Of a stretch of 64,000 nt of DNA, positions 26,445 to 35,409 are shown one piece after another. How positions within the stretch are numbered: the stretch's first letter is position 1; each line of letters starts with the position of its first letter. The stretch is from Acetivibrio mesophilus (GTDB taxonomy: Bacteria; Bacillota; Clostridia; Acetivibrionales; Acetivibrionaceae): assembly GCF_004102745.1 (NCBI RefSeq), contig NZ_RLII01000019.1, positions 1-64,000 of the forward strand, in the 5' to 3' direction. The notes below the pieces were generated by a model. It worked only from the letters and a program-made list of their open reading frames with translations, had not been told where the DNA came from and made no database searches. Position numbers and translations under genes: made by a program.

Positions 26445-27893
26445 ATGTCAGAAGTAAAATTTTTTTATGGTGGCAATGTGCCTTTAGAAATGCATAAGGT
26501 GAGAATAGTACAAAAATTGAATCTCGTCCCCATTGAACGCCGGCTCGAAGCTATAAATGAGGCGGGAAACAACACGTTTTTGTTGAAAAATAGCGACATT
26601 TTTTTGGATATGCTCACTGATAGCGGGGTAAATGCTATGAGCGACAAGCAGCTTGCTGCTATGATGGAAGCGGACGATAGTTATGCTGGTTCTGCGACCT
26701 TCACAAAGCTAGAAAATAAAATTAAAGAAATTTTCGGGATGGAGTATTTTCTTCCGGCCCACCAGGGAAGAGCTTGTGAAAATATTATTTCCCAGGCATA
26801 TGTAAAGCCGGGAGATATTATACCTATGAATTATCACTTTACTACAACTAAAGCCCATATTACATTAAATGGTGGCTTGGTTGAAGAAATAATCATTGAT
26901 GAAGGGTTAAATCCAACGAGCGATTATCCATTTAAAGGAAATATGGATGTCGAAAAACTAAAAGGACTCATTTCTAAGCACGGTGCAGAAAAAATTGCTT
27001 ATGTCCGTCTGGAGACAGGCACAAATCTGATTGGAGGTCAACCACACTCCCTTGAGAATATGCAGGAGATCCGAAAAGTTTGCGATGAGTTTGGTCTCAT
27101 GCTTGTCTTAGATGCAAGCCTTTTAGCAGATAACCTTTATTTCATTAAAACCCGTGAAGAAAAGTGCAAGGATATGAGTATCCGGGAGATAACCCGTGCT
27201 ATGGCAGACCTTTCAGATATTATTTACTTTTCAGCACGTAAACTTGGATGTGCCCGTGGCGGAGGTATTTGTATAAGAGACAAAGACATATATATGAAGC
27301 TTCGTGAGCTTATCACGCTATATGAAGGTTTTCTTACATATGGAGGAATGTCTGTACGAGAGATAGAAGCAATTACTGTCGGACTTGATGAGACTATGGA
27401 TGAGAATATGATTAACCAGGGACCGCAATTTATTGCTTATATGTGTGAAAAACTACAGGAAAGTGGTGTTCCTATTATTACACCACCCGGCGGTTTGGGT
27501 TGTCATCTCAATGCTATGGAGTTTGTTGATCATATTCCTCAAAGCCAGTATCCGGCAGGTGCACTTGCTTCAGCATTATATATAGTAAGCGGTGTCCGTG
27601 GTATGGAGAGAGGAACTATATCCGAGCAAAGGGATGAAAACGGAAATGAGCATTTTGCCAATATGGAATTGTTGCGTCTAGCCATGCCAAGGCGTGTATT
27701 TACCCTTTCACAGGTAAACTATGCTGTAGACCGTATTAAATGGCTTTATGAAAATCGTAAGTTGATCGGCGGAATAACTTTTGTAGAAGAACCTAAGGTT
27801 TTGCGTTTCTTCTTTGGAAAATTGACTGCAGTTTCAGACTGGCAGACTAAACTAGCTGCGAAGTTTAGAGCAGATTTTGGTGACAGTCTGTAG
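26445..27893 (+). CDS. Beta-eliminating lyase (tryptophanase/tyrosine phenol-lyase family)
   Basis: 482 aa PLP enzyme of fold type I. Family landmarks: LLTDSGVNAMSDKQ, FLPAHQGRACEN (PLP phosphate loop), FTTTKAH, ETGTNLIGGQP, LDASLLADN (Asp pairing with the PLP nitrogen), SARKLGCARGGG (Schiff-base Lys266), GVRGMERGTIS and RLAMPRRVFT. Tryptophanase and tyrosine phenol-lyase split Trp or Tyr to indole or phenol plus pyruvate and ammonia. Those enzymes carry Lys-Lys at the PLP site; here it is Arg265-Lys266 followed by Leu-Gly, so the substrate is uncertain. GGGGTGA places the start at 26445. A leader with an attenuator-like hairpin precedes it. Confidence 0.88.
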   Translation: MSEVKFFYGGNVPLEMHKVRIVQKLNLVPIERRLEAINEAGNNTFLLKNSDIFLDMLTDSGVNAMSDKQLAAMMEADDSYAGSATFTKLENKIKEIFGMEYFLPAHQGRACENIISQAYVKPGDIIPMNYHFTTTKAHITLNGGLVEEIIIDEGLNPTSDYPFKGNMDVEKLKGLISKHGAEKIAYVRLETGTNLIGGQPHSLENMQEIRKVCDEFGLMLVLDASLLADNLYFIKTREEKCKDMSIREITRAMADLSDIIYFSARKLGCARGGGICIRDKDIYMKLRELITLYEGFLTYGGMSVREIEAITVGLDETMDENMINQGPQFIAYMCEKLQESGVPIITPPGGLGCHLNAMEFVDHIPQSQYPAGALASALYIVSGVRGMERGTISEQRDENGNEHFANMELLRLAMPRRVFTLSQVNYAVDRIKWLYENRKLIGGITFVEEPKVLRFFFGKLTAVSDWQTKLAAKFRADFGDSL

Positions 27894-27918
27894 TATCCGT
27901 TTCTAATGAAAATTGATG

Positions 27919-27970
27919 CTAAATATTAAGAAAACCCACGGTTTCGGCCGTGAGTTTTCTTAATATTTAG
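27919..27970 (+). terminator. Long bidirectional hairpin terminator
   Basis: Arms 27919-27941 and 27948-27970 pair over 23 bases with one mismatch (CTAAATATTAAGAAAAC.CACGG), with loop TTTCGG. There is no downstream T run beyond the stem itself. It ends the lyase transcript and abuts the tandem repeat. Confidence 0.7.
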
Positions 27971-28100
27971 GCCTCTTGGAATGAAATGAAAGAGGCAATA
28001 GCGAAGGGACTCGACGTCTCAAGCTTTTACTTTGGCCTCTTGGAAAGAAATGAAAGAGGCAAAAGCGAAGGGACTCGATGTCCCGAGCTTTTACTTTGGC
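27970..28100. repeat. Two tandem 64-bp units, each with two potential hairpins
   Basis: Unit 1 is 27970-28033 and unit 2 is 28034-28097, followed by GGC as if a third unit were beginning. They differ at 5 of 64 positions. Each unit can fold GCCTCTT with AAGAGGC, then an outer stem around AGC/GCTTTT enclosing GGGAC/GTCCC. The C-to-T change in unit 1 leaves a G-U pair, so the stem is kept. It lies between the lyase terminator and the DUF554 gene. Identity unknown; it could be a structured RNA or a small dispersed repeat. Confidence 0.65.
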
Positions 28101-28141
28101 GTAAAACACCGGACAATACATTGTAATTTAGGGAGGAAGTC

Positions 28142-28870
28142 ATGCTGGCTCAAGGAAGTGTTGTAAATGCAGTTGTTATAATAGCTGGTGCTTTGCTGGG
28201 AATGATTATAAAAGGTAAATTATCAGAAAGATTTAAAGTAATTATAATGCAAGCGTTAGGTCTATCTGTTATTATTATTGGATTATCCGGGACCCTTTCT
28301 GCGATATTTAGGGTTTCTTCCGATGGCACCCTTGAAAATAAAGATATAATGATCATGATAATTTTTCTTGTTGTGGGTTCCATAATAGGAGAGGCTATAA
28401 ATATTGAACAAAAATTAAACAGGTTCGCAGAGTTTATCCAAAAGAAGATTCCAGGTTCAGGTGGTAATTTTTCTGTTGGTTTTGTAACTGCAACCCTCCT
28501 ATTTTGTGTAGGTGCAATGGCAATTGTAGGTTCTCTGGAGGAAGGTCTTACTGGAAATGCCGATACGCTTTATGCCAAGTCAATTCTGGATTGTATAAGC
28601 TCTTTTATTTTTAGTGCCACGATGGGCGTAGGTGTTCTTTTCTCAGCAATACCTGTACTTCTTTACCAGGGTTCAATCACACTTTTTGCAGGAGCTTTAA
28701 AGCCCATGTTGACTCCTGAGGTTATAAGTCAGATGTCACTTGTTGGAAATGTCCTTATTTTAGGAATTGGCCTAAATCTTCTAGAAATCCGCAGTATCAA
28801 AGTAGCTAACATGCTTCCGGCAGTGTTTTTACCGATTCTTTATTATTTAATACGATTTTTAATTATATGA
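28142..28870 (+). CDS. DUF554 family membrane protein
   Basis: 242 aa integral membrane protein with about six to seven hydrophobic spans and few charged loops. The N-terminal pattern GSVVNAVVIIAGALLGMIIKG and the segment FCVGAMAIVGSLEEGLTGN are typical of the DUF554 (YdfK/YqgA) family, probably a small-molecule or ion transporter of unknown substrate. GGGAGGAAG precedes the ATG. It is monocistronic in appearance, and the two tandem structured repeats sit just upstream of its ribosome site. Confidence 0.88.
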   Translation: MLAQGSVVNAVVIIAGALLGMIIKGKLSERFKVIIMQALGLSVIIIGLSGTLSAIFRVSSDGTLENKDIMIMIIFLVVGSIIGEAINIEQKLNRFAEFIQKKIPGSGGNFSVGFVTATLLFCVGAMAIVGSLEEGLTGNADTLYAKSILDCISSFIFSATMGVGVLFSAIPVLLYQGSITLFAGALKPMLTPEVISQMSLVGNVLILGIGLNLLEIRSIKVANMLPAVFLPILYYLIRFLII

Positions 28871-29126
28871 AAGCTGTCAATAGTTAAGTTTAATTAATTT
28901 TTATGAAAACTGTATATCAGTAATTTCATCATAGCATAATTAAAATATCTTACTGAGTGTATGAGGGTCTTCGTTTTGGAGTTTTAAACGCGGATATCCT
29001 TTTGCAGTATTTGGTAAAGAGTCTACCGAGCTTATAGTTTAGAGTATAAAAAATAAATATAGGATATACTACTTTATAACTTATTATATATAAGACATGA
29101 TAAAACTTGAAAAGATGGTGGGAATT

Positions 29127-30551
29127 ATGTCGACAATTCATACAGTTGAACCGCGAAAAGTGTTTCATTGGTTCTATGAAATCAACCAGATTCCAAGATG
29201 TTCCGGTAACGAAAAAAGAATTAGTGACTTTTTGGTTGATTTCGCAAAAGAAAGAAATTTAGAAGTTTATCAAGATGACCTTTATAATGTAATCATCAAA
29301 AAGCCTGCAACTTCCGGTTATGAAAATGCACCGGCTGTCATCATACAAGGGCATAGCGATATGGTTTGCATAAAAGGTGAAGATTCTACGCATGATTTTG
29401 ATACCGATCCGATTGAAATGATTGTAGAAGGCGATATTTTACGAGCAAATAACACAACTCTCGGTGGAGATAATGGAATCGCAATTGCTTATGGTTTGGC
29501 AATTTTAGATTCCGATGACTTAAAGCATCCGGCTATTGAGCTTTTGGTTACAACAAGTGAAGAAACAGGTATGGATGGGGCAATGGCTTTAACCGATGAG
29601 CATTTAAACGGAAAGATATTACTTAATATTGATTCCGAAGAAGAAGGGATTTTTTTAGTTAGTTGTGCTGGAGGCGCAAACCAAATTGTCACGTTTCCAT
29701 TGAAAAAAGAGAAGAGAAGTGGCACCGGTTTGGAAATTAAAGTTTCTGGATTAAAGGGCGGCCACTCCGGAATGGAAATTATCAAACAGAGAGCAAATGC
29801 AATTAAATTATTAGCCCGCATTCTAGATAAATGCAGGGACAAAGTTACTTTGGCTAAGATTTCAGGTGGCACCAAGCATAATGCTATTCCGAGGGAAGCA
29901 GTGGTTTTGGCAGAAGATGTGAGTGGTACAGTACGTGCAATAGAATCACTAGCAAAAGAACTAAAAGAAGAATATCGTGTGGAAGATAAAGGACTCACTA
30001 TTACTGTGAGGGAAGTAGGAGTAGAGGAGGCTTTCTTAAAACAATTATCCGACGATATCATCGATTTTCTGATGATGACGCCTGATGGTGTGCAGTATAT
30101 GTCAAAGGATATCGAAGGTTTGGTGCAAACAAGTGTCAATAATGCGGTGGTGGAAGAGAAAGAGGGACAACTGGTTATTACAATTTCACTTCGTTCTTCA
30201 TCTAGAAGCTCATTAAGGGAACTACTAAACCGAGTGGCGTTAATTGCGAAAAGAACCAACGGTATAGCGGAAGAAAACAGCTCTTATCCGGCATGGGAAT
30301 ATGATGATAAATCTGAAATAAGAAAAATAGCAGTTAGAGTTTTTGAAGAGTTGTTTGGCAAAAAGGCTGAAGTAAATGCAATTCATGCCGGTCTTGAGTG
30401 TGGGGTGTTGAAAAAGATTTTACCGGATACTGATATGATTAGTTTTGGACCTAATATATATGACGCACATACGGAAAAAGAGCATCTTAGTATTTCATCT
30501 GTGGGAAGGACTTGGACATTCTTAATTCGTTTGCTTGAAGAGATTAAATAA
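29127..30551 (+). CDS. pepD: Aminoacyl-histidine dipeptidase (PepD, M20 family), copy 2
   Basis: 474 aa paralogue of the gene at 21355, around nine tenths identical by eye over its whole length, with the same metal ligands (QGHSDMVC, TLGGDNGIAIAYG, TTSEETGMDG, NIDSEEEG). The second Asp of copy 1 GGDDG is Asn here, as in well-known PepD enzymes, so activity should be kept. It lacks two residues in the middle (PREAVVL against PKEAEAVVL). The frame opens at 29097, but homology and the position of copy 1 put the start at 29127. It is followed 18 bases later by the OPT transporter gene: dipeptidase and peptide importer together. Confidence 0.92.
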   Translation: MSTIHTVEPRKVFHWFYEINQIPRCSGNEKRISDFLVDFAKERNLEVYQDDLYNVIIKKPATSGYENAPAVIIQGHSDMVCIKGEDSTHDFDTDPIEMIVEGDILRANNTTLGGDNGIAIAYGLAILDSDDLKHPAIELLVTTSEETGMDGAMALTDEHLNGKILLNIDSEEEGIFLVSCAGGANQIVTFPLKKEKRSGTGLEIKVSGLKGGHSGMEIIKQRANAIKLLARILDKCRDKVTLAKISGGTKHNAIPREAVVLAEDVSGTVRAIESLAKELKEEYRVEDKGLTITVREVGVEEAFLKQLSDDIIDFLMMTPDGVQYMSKDIEGLVQTSVNNAVVEEKEGQLVITISLRSSSRSSLRELLNRVALIAKRTNGIAEENSSYPAWEYDDKSEIRKIAVRVFEELFGKKAEVNAIHAGLECGVLKKILPDTDMISFGPNIYDAHTEKEHLSISSVGRTWTFLIRLLEEIK

Positions 30552-30569
30552 AACACTGGAGGATGTTAT

Positions 30570-32434
30570 ATGTCGAAAGAAGCAAGGAAACTACCAAAAG
30601 ATGCATATGGCGGAATTCGAGGTGAGGATTACAAGCCGTTTATCCGTAACGATGAAAAAGCACCGGAATCAACGGTGTACTCTATTATTTTAGGAATACT
30701 TTTTGCAGTTGTTTTTGCTGCAGCCAATACTTATTTAGGGTTAAAAGTCGGTTTAACCATTTCCGCAGGTATTCCCGGTGCCATATTGGCAACGGGTGTA
30801 TTTAAAAGTATATTCAGAAGAAATAATATACTGGAATCAAACTATGTAGCTTCTTTGGCAGCTGTTGGAGAATCTATTGCCGGCGGTATTATATTTGTAT
30901 TGCCTGCTCTTATTCTTATCGGGTTTAATCTTCCTCTTTGGACGGTGGTTGTAGTTACCGTTATAGGAGGAATAATGGGCGTTTACTTTATTGTACCTGT
31001 CCGTAAGCACTTAATTGTACAAGAGCATGGAAAATTGGTTTATCCGGAAGCAATGGCACAGGCTGAAGTTTTGGTAAATGCAAATCAGGGCGGTAAAGGC
31101 TTTGGAGCCGTTTTAAAAGGTGTGATTGTTGGCTTGGGTTATAAAATTATATCCGGTGGTTTGGCACTATGGAACGAAACAGCAACTTATGTTATCAAAC
31201 CGTTCCAAAACGCTATGATAGGTACGGATACTCTTGCATCCCTAGTCGGTGTTGGATTTATTATCGGTACAAAAACATCATCATTAATGTTTGCAGGCTC
31301 TATCGTTGCATGGCTGGGATTAATTCCGTTGATTAAATTCTTCGGTGCATCCGTTGGAATCCCGATTTTCCCATCTACCATGCTGATTTCTGAAATGCCT
31401 GCAACTGATATATGGTCCAACTACATTAAATATATAGGTGCCGGTGCGGTTGCTGCGGGTGGTTTCATTTCTTTGGCAAGATCGCTGCCTACTATATTTA
31501 AGTCATTTAAAGAGGCTATGGGCGGATTTGGTAAAGGAGAAAAAACACTGGATCGCACAAATCAAGATCCGTCAATCGTATGGGTGCTATTCTTGCAGTA
31601 TTCTTCTCTTTCTTCTTTGCAATAGTATCTGCAAGGATGGTTGGTGTAATCGGTGCCAGTAACAACCCGGTTTCAGGTATGACCATAGCAACACTTTTGG
31701 TAATTGCCTCTGTTTACAAAGCAATGGGTGCAACCGGTGTGGATGGAATGCATGTTGTATTGCTGGCAGTTGGTATTGTCTGTGTGGCAATAGCCGTTGG
31801 AGGTGGTGTGGCCCAATCTTTAAAAGCAACTTTTGTTTTGGGTGGTACTCCCAATAAAGTGCAACATGGTATGTTTGCTTCCCTTGCAGTTGCTTCCGTT
31901 GTTGGAGGTGCCACAGTTCTTCTTCTGAACAGCGCTTATGGTATCGGTACCGAACAGGTTACTGCACCGCAGGCAACACTTATGAAGCTAATTGTAGAAG
32001 GTATCATGACAGCACAGCTTCCATGGACCCTTGTTATCATAGGAATAATGATTGCAATTTTCTGCGCCCTTGCAGGATTGCCAATCCTGCCGGTCGCTTT
32101 AGGTCTCTATTTGCCATTATCTTTAAACACAGCTATTTTCTTTGGAGGATTGATTAGAAAGCTTGTTGAAAACAAGTTTAAAAAGAATCAAGCGGATTTG
32201 GATACAGCAGTAGAAAGAGGTACTTTGATTGCATCGGGATTGGTTGCGGGGGATGCCCTAACAGGTATTATAATTGGTGCCTTTGCAGCATTAAATATAA
32301 AGATCAATTTCCTTTCAGAGGTGATTCCAAACGAAAATGTGAAGAACTTTGTAAGTCTTGCAATTTTCATATTGTTGGGATTTTGGCTGTACAACTACTC
32401 TTCCCGATTTAAAAGAGAGACGAAAAATGCATGA
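30570..32434 (+). pseudogene. OPT family oligopeptide transporter, frameshifted
   Basis: Two overlapping frames together encode an OPT family transporter. 30570-31625 gives the N-terminal half (STVYSIILGILFAVVFAAAN, NTYLGLKVGLTISAGIPGAI, HGKLVYPEAMAQAEVLVN). 31580-32434 gives the C-terminal half (VIGASNNPVSGMTIATLLV, GLPILPVALGLYLP, RGTLIASGLVAGDALTG). At the junction, RTNQDPSIVW should continue through about 20 more residues before MGAILAVFF. The data fit a deletion of roughly 60 bases that also shifts the frame. Intact, it would import oligopeptides for the adjacent PepD. Either a real inactivation or an assembly error. Confidence 0.8.
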
Positions 32435-32785
32435 CTTATACTTCTTTCTTTAAAAGCCAATACTTGCATAAATGAATAAAAATATATATAATGAACTATG
32501 TGAATTGAGCTGAAGATTGGATAAGTTCAGAGCAAATAGCCGTTGCAACATATGCATTACAATAGTCATTCCTTTCCACATATTAATTACTACAACGCTT
32601 TTTGCAGCAATTGAAATAGTGACCGAAAAGAGAAGCGGAGCTGAAGACTTCCGTTCTAAAAATTAAGTTTGTTATCTGTGATGATTTTATATCATAAGAT
32701 ATACTAAGTGCATGTAACAGTGTTCGGTTCAAAACATGGATTTGGACTTTGTCAAATAAAAATGAATAGTATGGGGGGAAAGGCA
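32435..32785. other. Intergenic leader before cbiB
   Basis: About 350 bases. A promoter fits at 32464-32492. The leader then contains a modest hairpin (AGAAGCGGA with TCCGTTCT near 32629-32658). I looked for a cobalamin riboswitch B12 box and did not find one. Confidence 0.4.
32464..32492 (+). promoter_or_regulatory. Sigma-A promoter upstream of cbiB
   Basis: TTGCAT (32464-32469), 17 bases, TATAAT (32487-32492). The leader would be about 285 bases. Confidence 0.55.
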
Positions 32786-33841
32786 ATGGCTATGTATCTG
32801 CTGCTGGATGTTTTTATTGCATTTGCTTTGGATTTTTTTATTGGTTACCCGCGTTGGATGCCTCATCCTGTTAAGTTTATCAAGTGGCTTGGGAAAAAAA
32901 TTGAGAATATGATGCGAAGTATTATCAATGCATCATCGGCAAAAAAGGTCAAGGCATTGGGAGAGGATGTTGTTCGCAACACCAGAAGGTCTTACAGAAA
33001 TGAAAGAGCTGTTGGAGCAGCTTTTATTCTAATAATGATAGGGATTGTGATTATCATTGTTGCCGGGGTTTTGAAGCTATCGATGTTTGTAAACCCTATA
33101 CTTTTTCACGTTATAAACACGTATTTGATATATTCTTCTTTTGCGTCGAGAGCTGTTGCAACCGAGGGCTATAAGGTATTTGATGCGTTAAAGGAGAGGG
33201 ATATATTCAAGGCTAGAAATATGCTTGCCGCTGCAGTAGGAAGGAAAACAGAAAATCTTGATGAAAAAGAAATAATAAAAGGATCTGTGGAGTCGACGGC
33301 TGAAAATACATCGGATAGGGTAATAGCTCCGATTTTTTATGCTTTTTTAGCTTCGTTTTTTGGTTTGGGTGCTACGATAGTTTATGTGTATAAAACCATC
33401 AATACCCTAGACCAGGTGGTGGGCTATAAAAACGAGATGTACAAGAATTTCGGCTGGGCGACGGCAAAGCTTGATGATATAGTAAATTATATACCGGCAA
33501 GGTTAACGGGATTATTAATAGTTCTCGGAGCCCTTATAACGAGAAAAGAGTATAAAAGCAGCTACTCTATTATGATGAGGGACAGAAAAAAGCATGTTAG
33601 TCCAAATTCGGGATATCCTGAGGCTGCTGTAGCAGGTGCATTGGGGATAAGACTTGGGGCAGAGGCGTTGTATTTTGGTGATATCGTTGAAAAACCTACA
33701 ATCGGTGATGATGTAAACGAATTGGATATTAAAGCTATTTCCCAGACCATTACTCTAATGTATGCAGCATCGATTATTGCTATGTTATTGATGGGAAGCT
33801 TGGGACTTTTGATAATTGCGCTTGCAGAATATGTATTTTAG
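32786..33841 (+). CDS. cbiB: Adenosylcobinamide-phosphate synthase CbiB/CobD
   Basis: 351 aa integral membrane protein of cobalamin synthesis. It attaches aminopropanol phosphate to adenosylcobyric acid. Diagnostic segments: DFFIGYPRWMPHPVKFIKWL near the N-terminus, VSSF-like SSFASRAVATEG, GSVESTAENTSDRVIAPIFY, TINTLDQVVGYKN and PNSGYPEAAVAGALGIRLG. Several hydrophobic spans are visible. The frame opens at 32708, but GGGGGGAAAGG at 32773-32783 supports the ATG at 32786. It starts the cobalamin cluster with cobU and cobS but is separated from them by a terminator-like hairpin. Confidence 0.93.
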   Translation: MAMYLLLDVFIAFALDFFIGYPRWMPHPVKFIKWLGKKIENMMRSIINASSAKKVKALGEDVVRNTRRSYRNERAVGAAFILIMIGIVIIIVAGVLKLSMFVNPILFHVINTYLIYSSFASRAVATEGYKVFDALKERDIFKARNMLAAAVGRKTENLDEKEIIKGSVESTAENTSDRVIAPIFYAFLASFFGLGATIVYVYKTINTLDQVVGYKNEMYKNFGWATAKLDDIVNYIPARLTGLLIVLGALITRKEYKSSYSIMMRDRKKHVSPNSGYPEAAVAGALGIRLGAEALYFGDIVEKPTIGDDVNELDIKAISQTITLMYAASIIAMLLMGSLGLLIIALAEYVF

Positions 33842-33929
33842 AACTATGTGATTTGTGAATCAAAGAAGCCAAGTACATTTATCGATTAGACTTGGTTTGT
33901 CAAATAAATAACAATGTGCGTGAAGCTTG

Positions 33930-33965
33930 AAGCACCTCCGGGTATTTTCCCTTGGTGCTTTTTTA
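33930..33965 (+). terminator. Intrinsic terminator between cbiB and cobU
   Basis: AAGCACC/GGTGCTT outer stem and GGG/CCC inner stem, followed by TTTTTT. A second, T-less hairpin (AAGCCAAGT with ACTTGGTTT) lies just upstream at 33867-33900. Confidence 0.75.
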
Positions 33966-33994
33966 TAATTTGAATATAGGGGTGATTTGGAATA

Positions 33995-34558
33995 ATGGGT
34001 AAGTTTATTCTGGTTACAGGTGGTGCAAGAAGCGGGAAGAGTTCCTTTGCAGAGTCACTGATTCGCAATGATTATGATGAAAACGATGTCTTATATATTG
34101 CAACATCAATACCTTTTGATGAGGAAATGAAGATAAGGGTGAAAAAACATAGAGAACAGAGGCCTGCCGGCTGGGAAACGCTTGAAGCATACAGGGGCCT
34201 TGACATAAGACTTAAGGAGGTGGGTGCCGGTAAGAAGTATATTTTACTTGACTGTATCACTCTTATGGTATCAAATATTATTTTAGAAAAGTGTGTAGAC
34301 TGGAATATACTTCCTGAAAATGCTGAGAATGAAGCAGAACAGGAGGTTATCTGTGAGGTTCAAAAGCTGCTTTCTGCCGTAAGAGCACTGGACGTTACAT
34401 TTATTGCAGTAACAAATGAGGTTGGAATGGGAATTGTACCGGAGAATAAGCTTTCGAGAGTCTTTCAGGACATAGCCGGAAGAGTAAATCAGATGTTGGC
34501 AAGGAATGCTGATGATGTGTATTTATGTGTTTCGGGAATTCCTATTAAAATTAAATAA
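33995..34558 (+). CDS. cobU: Adenosylcobinamide kinase/guanylyltransferase CobU
   Basis: 187 aa soluble bifunctional enzyme that phosphorylates adenosylcobinamide and then adds GMP. The P-loop VTGGARSGKSSFAE is at the N-terminus. The guanylylated His motif region is KKHREQRPAGWETLEA, the Walker B region YILLDCITLMVSN and the conserved VTNEVGMGIVPEN follow, then FQDIAGRVNQMLA. A GGGGTGATT site precedes the ATG. It is followed 9 bases later by cobS, so these two are an operon. Confidence 0.95.
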   Translation: MGKFILVTGGARSGKSSFAESLIRNDYDENDVLYIATSIPFDEEMKIRVKKHREQRPAGWETLEAYRGLDIRLKEVGAGKKYILLDCITLMVSNIILEKCVDWNILPENAENEAEQEVICEVQKLLSAVRALDVTFIAVTNEVGMGIVPENKLSRVFQDIAGRVNQMLARNADDVYLCVSGIPIKIK

Positions 34559-34567
34559 TGTGTTGGA

Positions 34568-35323
34568 GTGGTGAAGTTGAAATACTTAAAGAGAGTAATG
34601 CTGATGATTGGGTTTCTCACCAGAATTCCCATACCTTTTGAAATTGACGGCACTGAAGAGGACTATGGAAAAGGGCTGGTTTTTGCACCGGTTGTCGGTT
34701 TTCTGATAGGGGGAATAATAACAGTAGTTTATTACATATTGAAAAGGTTCTTTCCCTCAGGTGTAACAAGTGTTCTGCTGATAGTGGCATATATTATGTT
34801 GACCGGAGGGATTCACTTGGATGGATTGGGAGATACTTTTGATGGAATATTCTCAAACCGAAGCCGGGAAAGAATACTGGAAATTATGCGGGACAGCAGA
34901 ATCGGAACAAATGCCATGCTGGCTGTTGTTTGCGTCATTATTCTAAACTATGCTTTACTGAATTCTATTCCTGCATCTTTTGTCCCCCATGCAATATTGT
35001 TGTTTCCGGTAGCTGGAAGAATCGGCTCTTTGATTGGAGCAGGTAGCTCTGACTATGCCCGAGAGGGAGAAGGCTTGGGTAAATCCTTTATAAACTGTTG
35101 CGGAGTGAAGGAAATTCTACAGGGCGGTGCAATATACTTCCTTATTTTTCTTTTGGTCTTGGGTTTAAAGGGGTTGCTGCTGGCATTTCTTACTTTTGTG
35201 ACGGCATTTATCACAGTAAAGTTTTTCTCAAAGAAAGTCGGAGGAGCTACGGGAGATATATTGGGGGCTGTGTGCGAGCTGAATCAGACATTTTTTTTAC
35301 TACTTATTTATCTTATTTCTTGA
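34568..35323 (+). CDS. cobS: Adenosylcobinamide-GDP ribazoletransferase CobS
   Basis: 251 aa polytopic membrane enzyme that joins adenosylcobinamide-GDP and alpha-ribazole to complete the cobalamin nucleotide loop. Family marks: FLTRIPIPFEI at the N-terminus, GGIHLDGLGDTFDGIFSNRS (acidic active site) and RDSRIGTNAMLAVV. Start is uncertain: GTG 34568 or 34571 lie on top of the GGAG site (34565-34568), while TTG 34577 has proper spacing and would give 248 aa. Second gene after cobU. Confidence 0.93.
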   Translation: MVKLKYLKRVMLMIGFLTRIPIPFEIDGTEEDYGKGLVFAPVVGFLIGGIITVVYYILKRFFPSGVTSVLLIVAYIMLTGGIHLDGLGDTFDGIFSNRSRERILEIMRDSRIGTNAMLAVVCVIILNYALLNSIPASFVPHAILLFPVAGRIGSLIGAGSSDYAREGEGLGKSFINCCGVKEILQGGAIYFLIFLLVLGLKGLLLAFLTFVTAFITVKFFSKKVGGATGDILGAVCELNQTFFLLLIYLIS

Positions 35324-35409
35324 CAAATGTAACTGTTGTAAATAAAATATCCCTGTCAATTGGATACACTCTGGAAATGTATCGATACAGTTATATTGGG
35401 GGGATTTTG

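Noticed and set aside
29470-29480. Asp to Asn change in pepD copy 2 (GGDDG to GGDNG) as an inactivating change
   Set aside because: The metal-bridging Asp is the first of the pair and is kept; GxDNG is the normal form in known PepD enzymes.
31560-31630. Programmed ribosomal frameshift in the OPT gene
   Set aside because: No slippery heptamer or downstream pseudoknot is evident and about 20 residues are missing at the join, which a frameshift would not restore.
32493-32785. Cobalamin riboswitch upstream of cbiB
   Set aside because: No B12-box consensus was found, in spite of the long leader.
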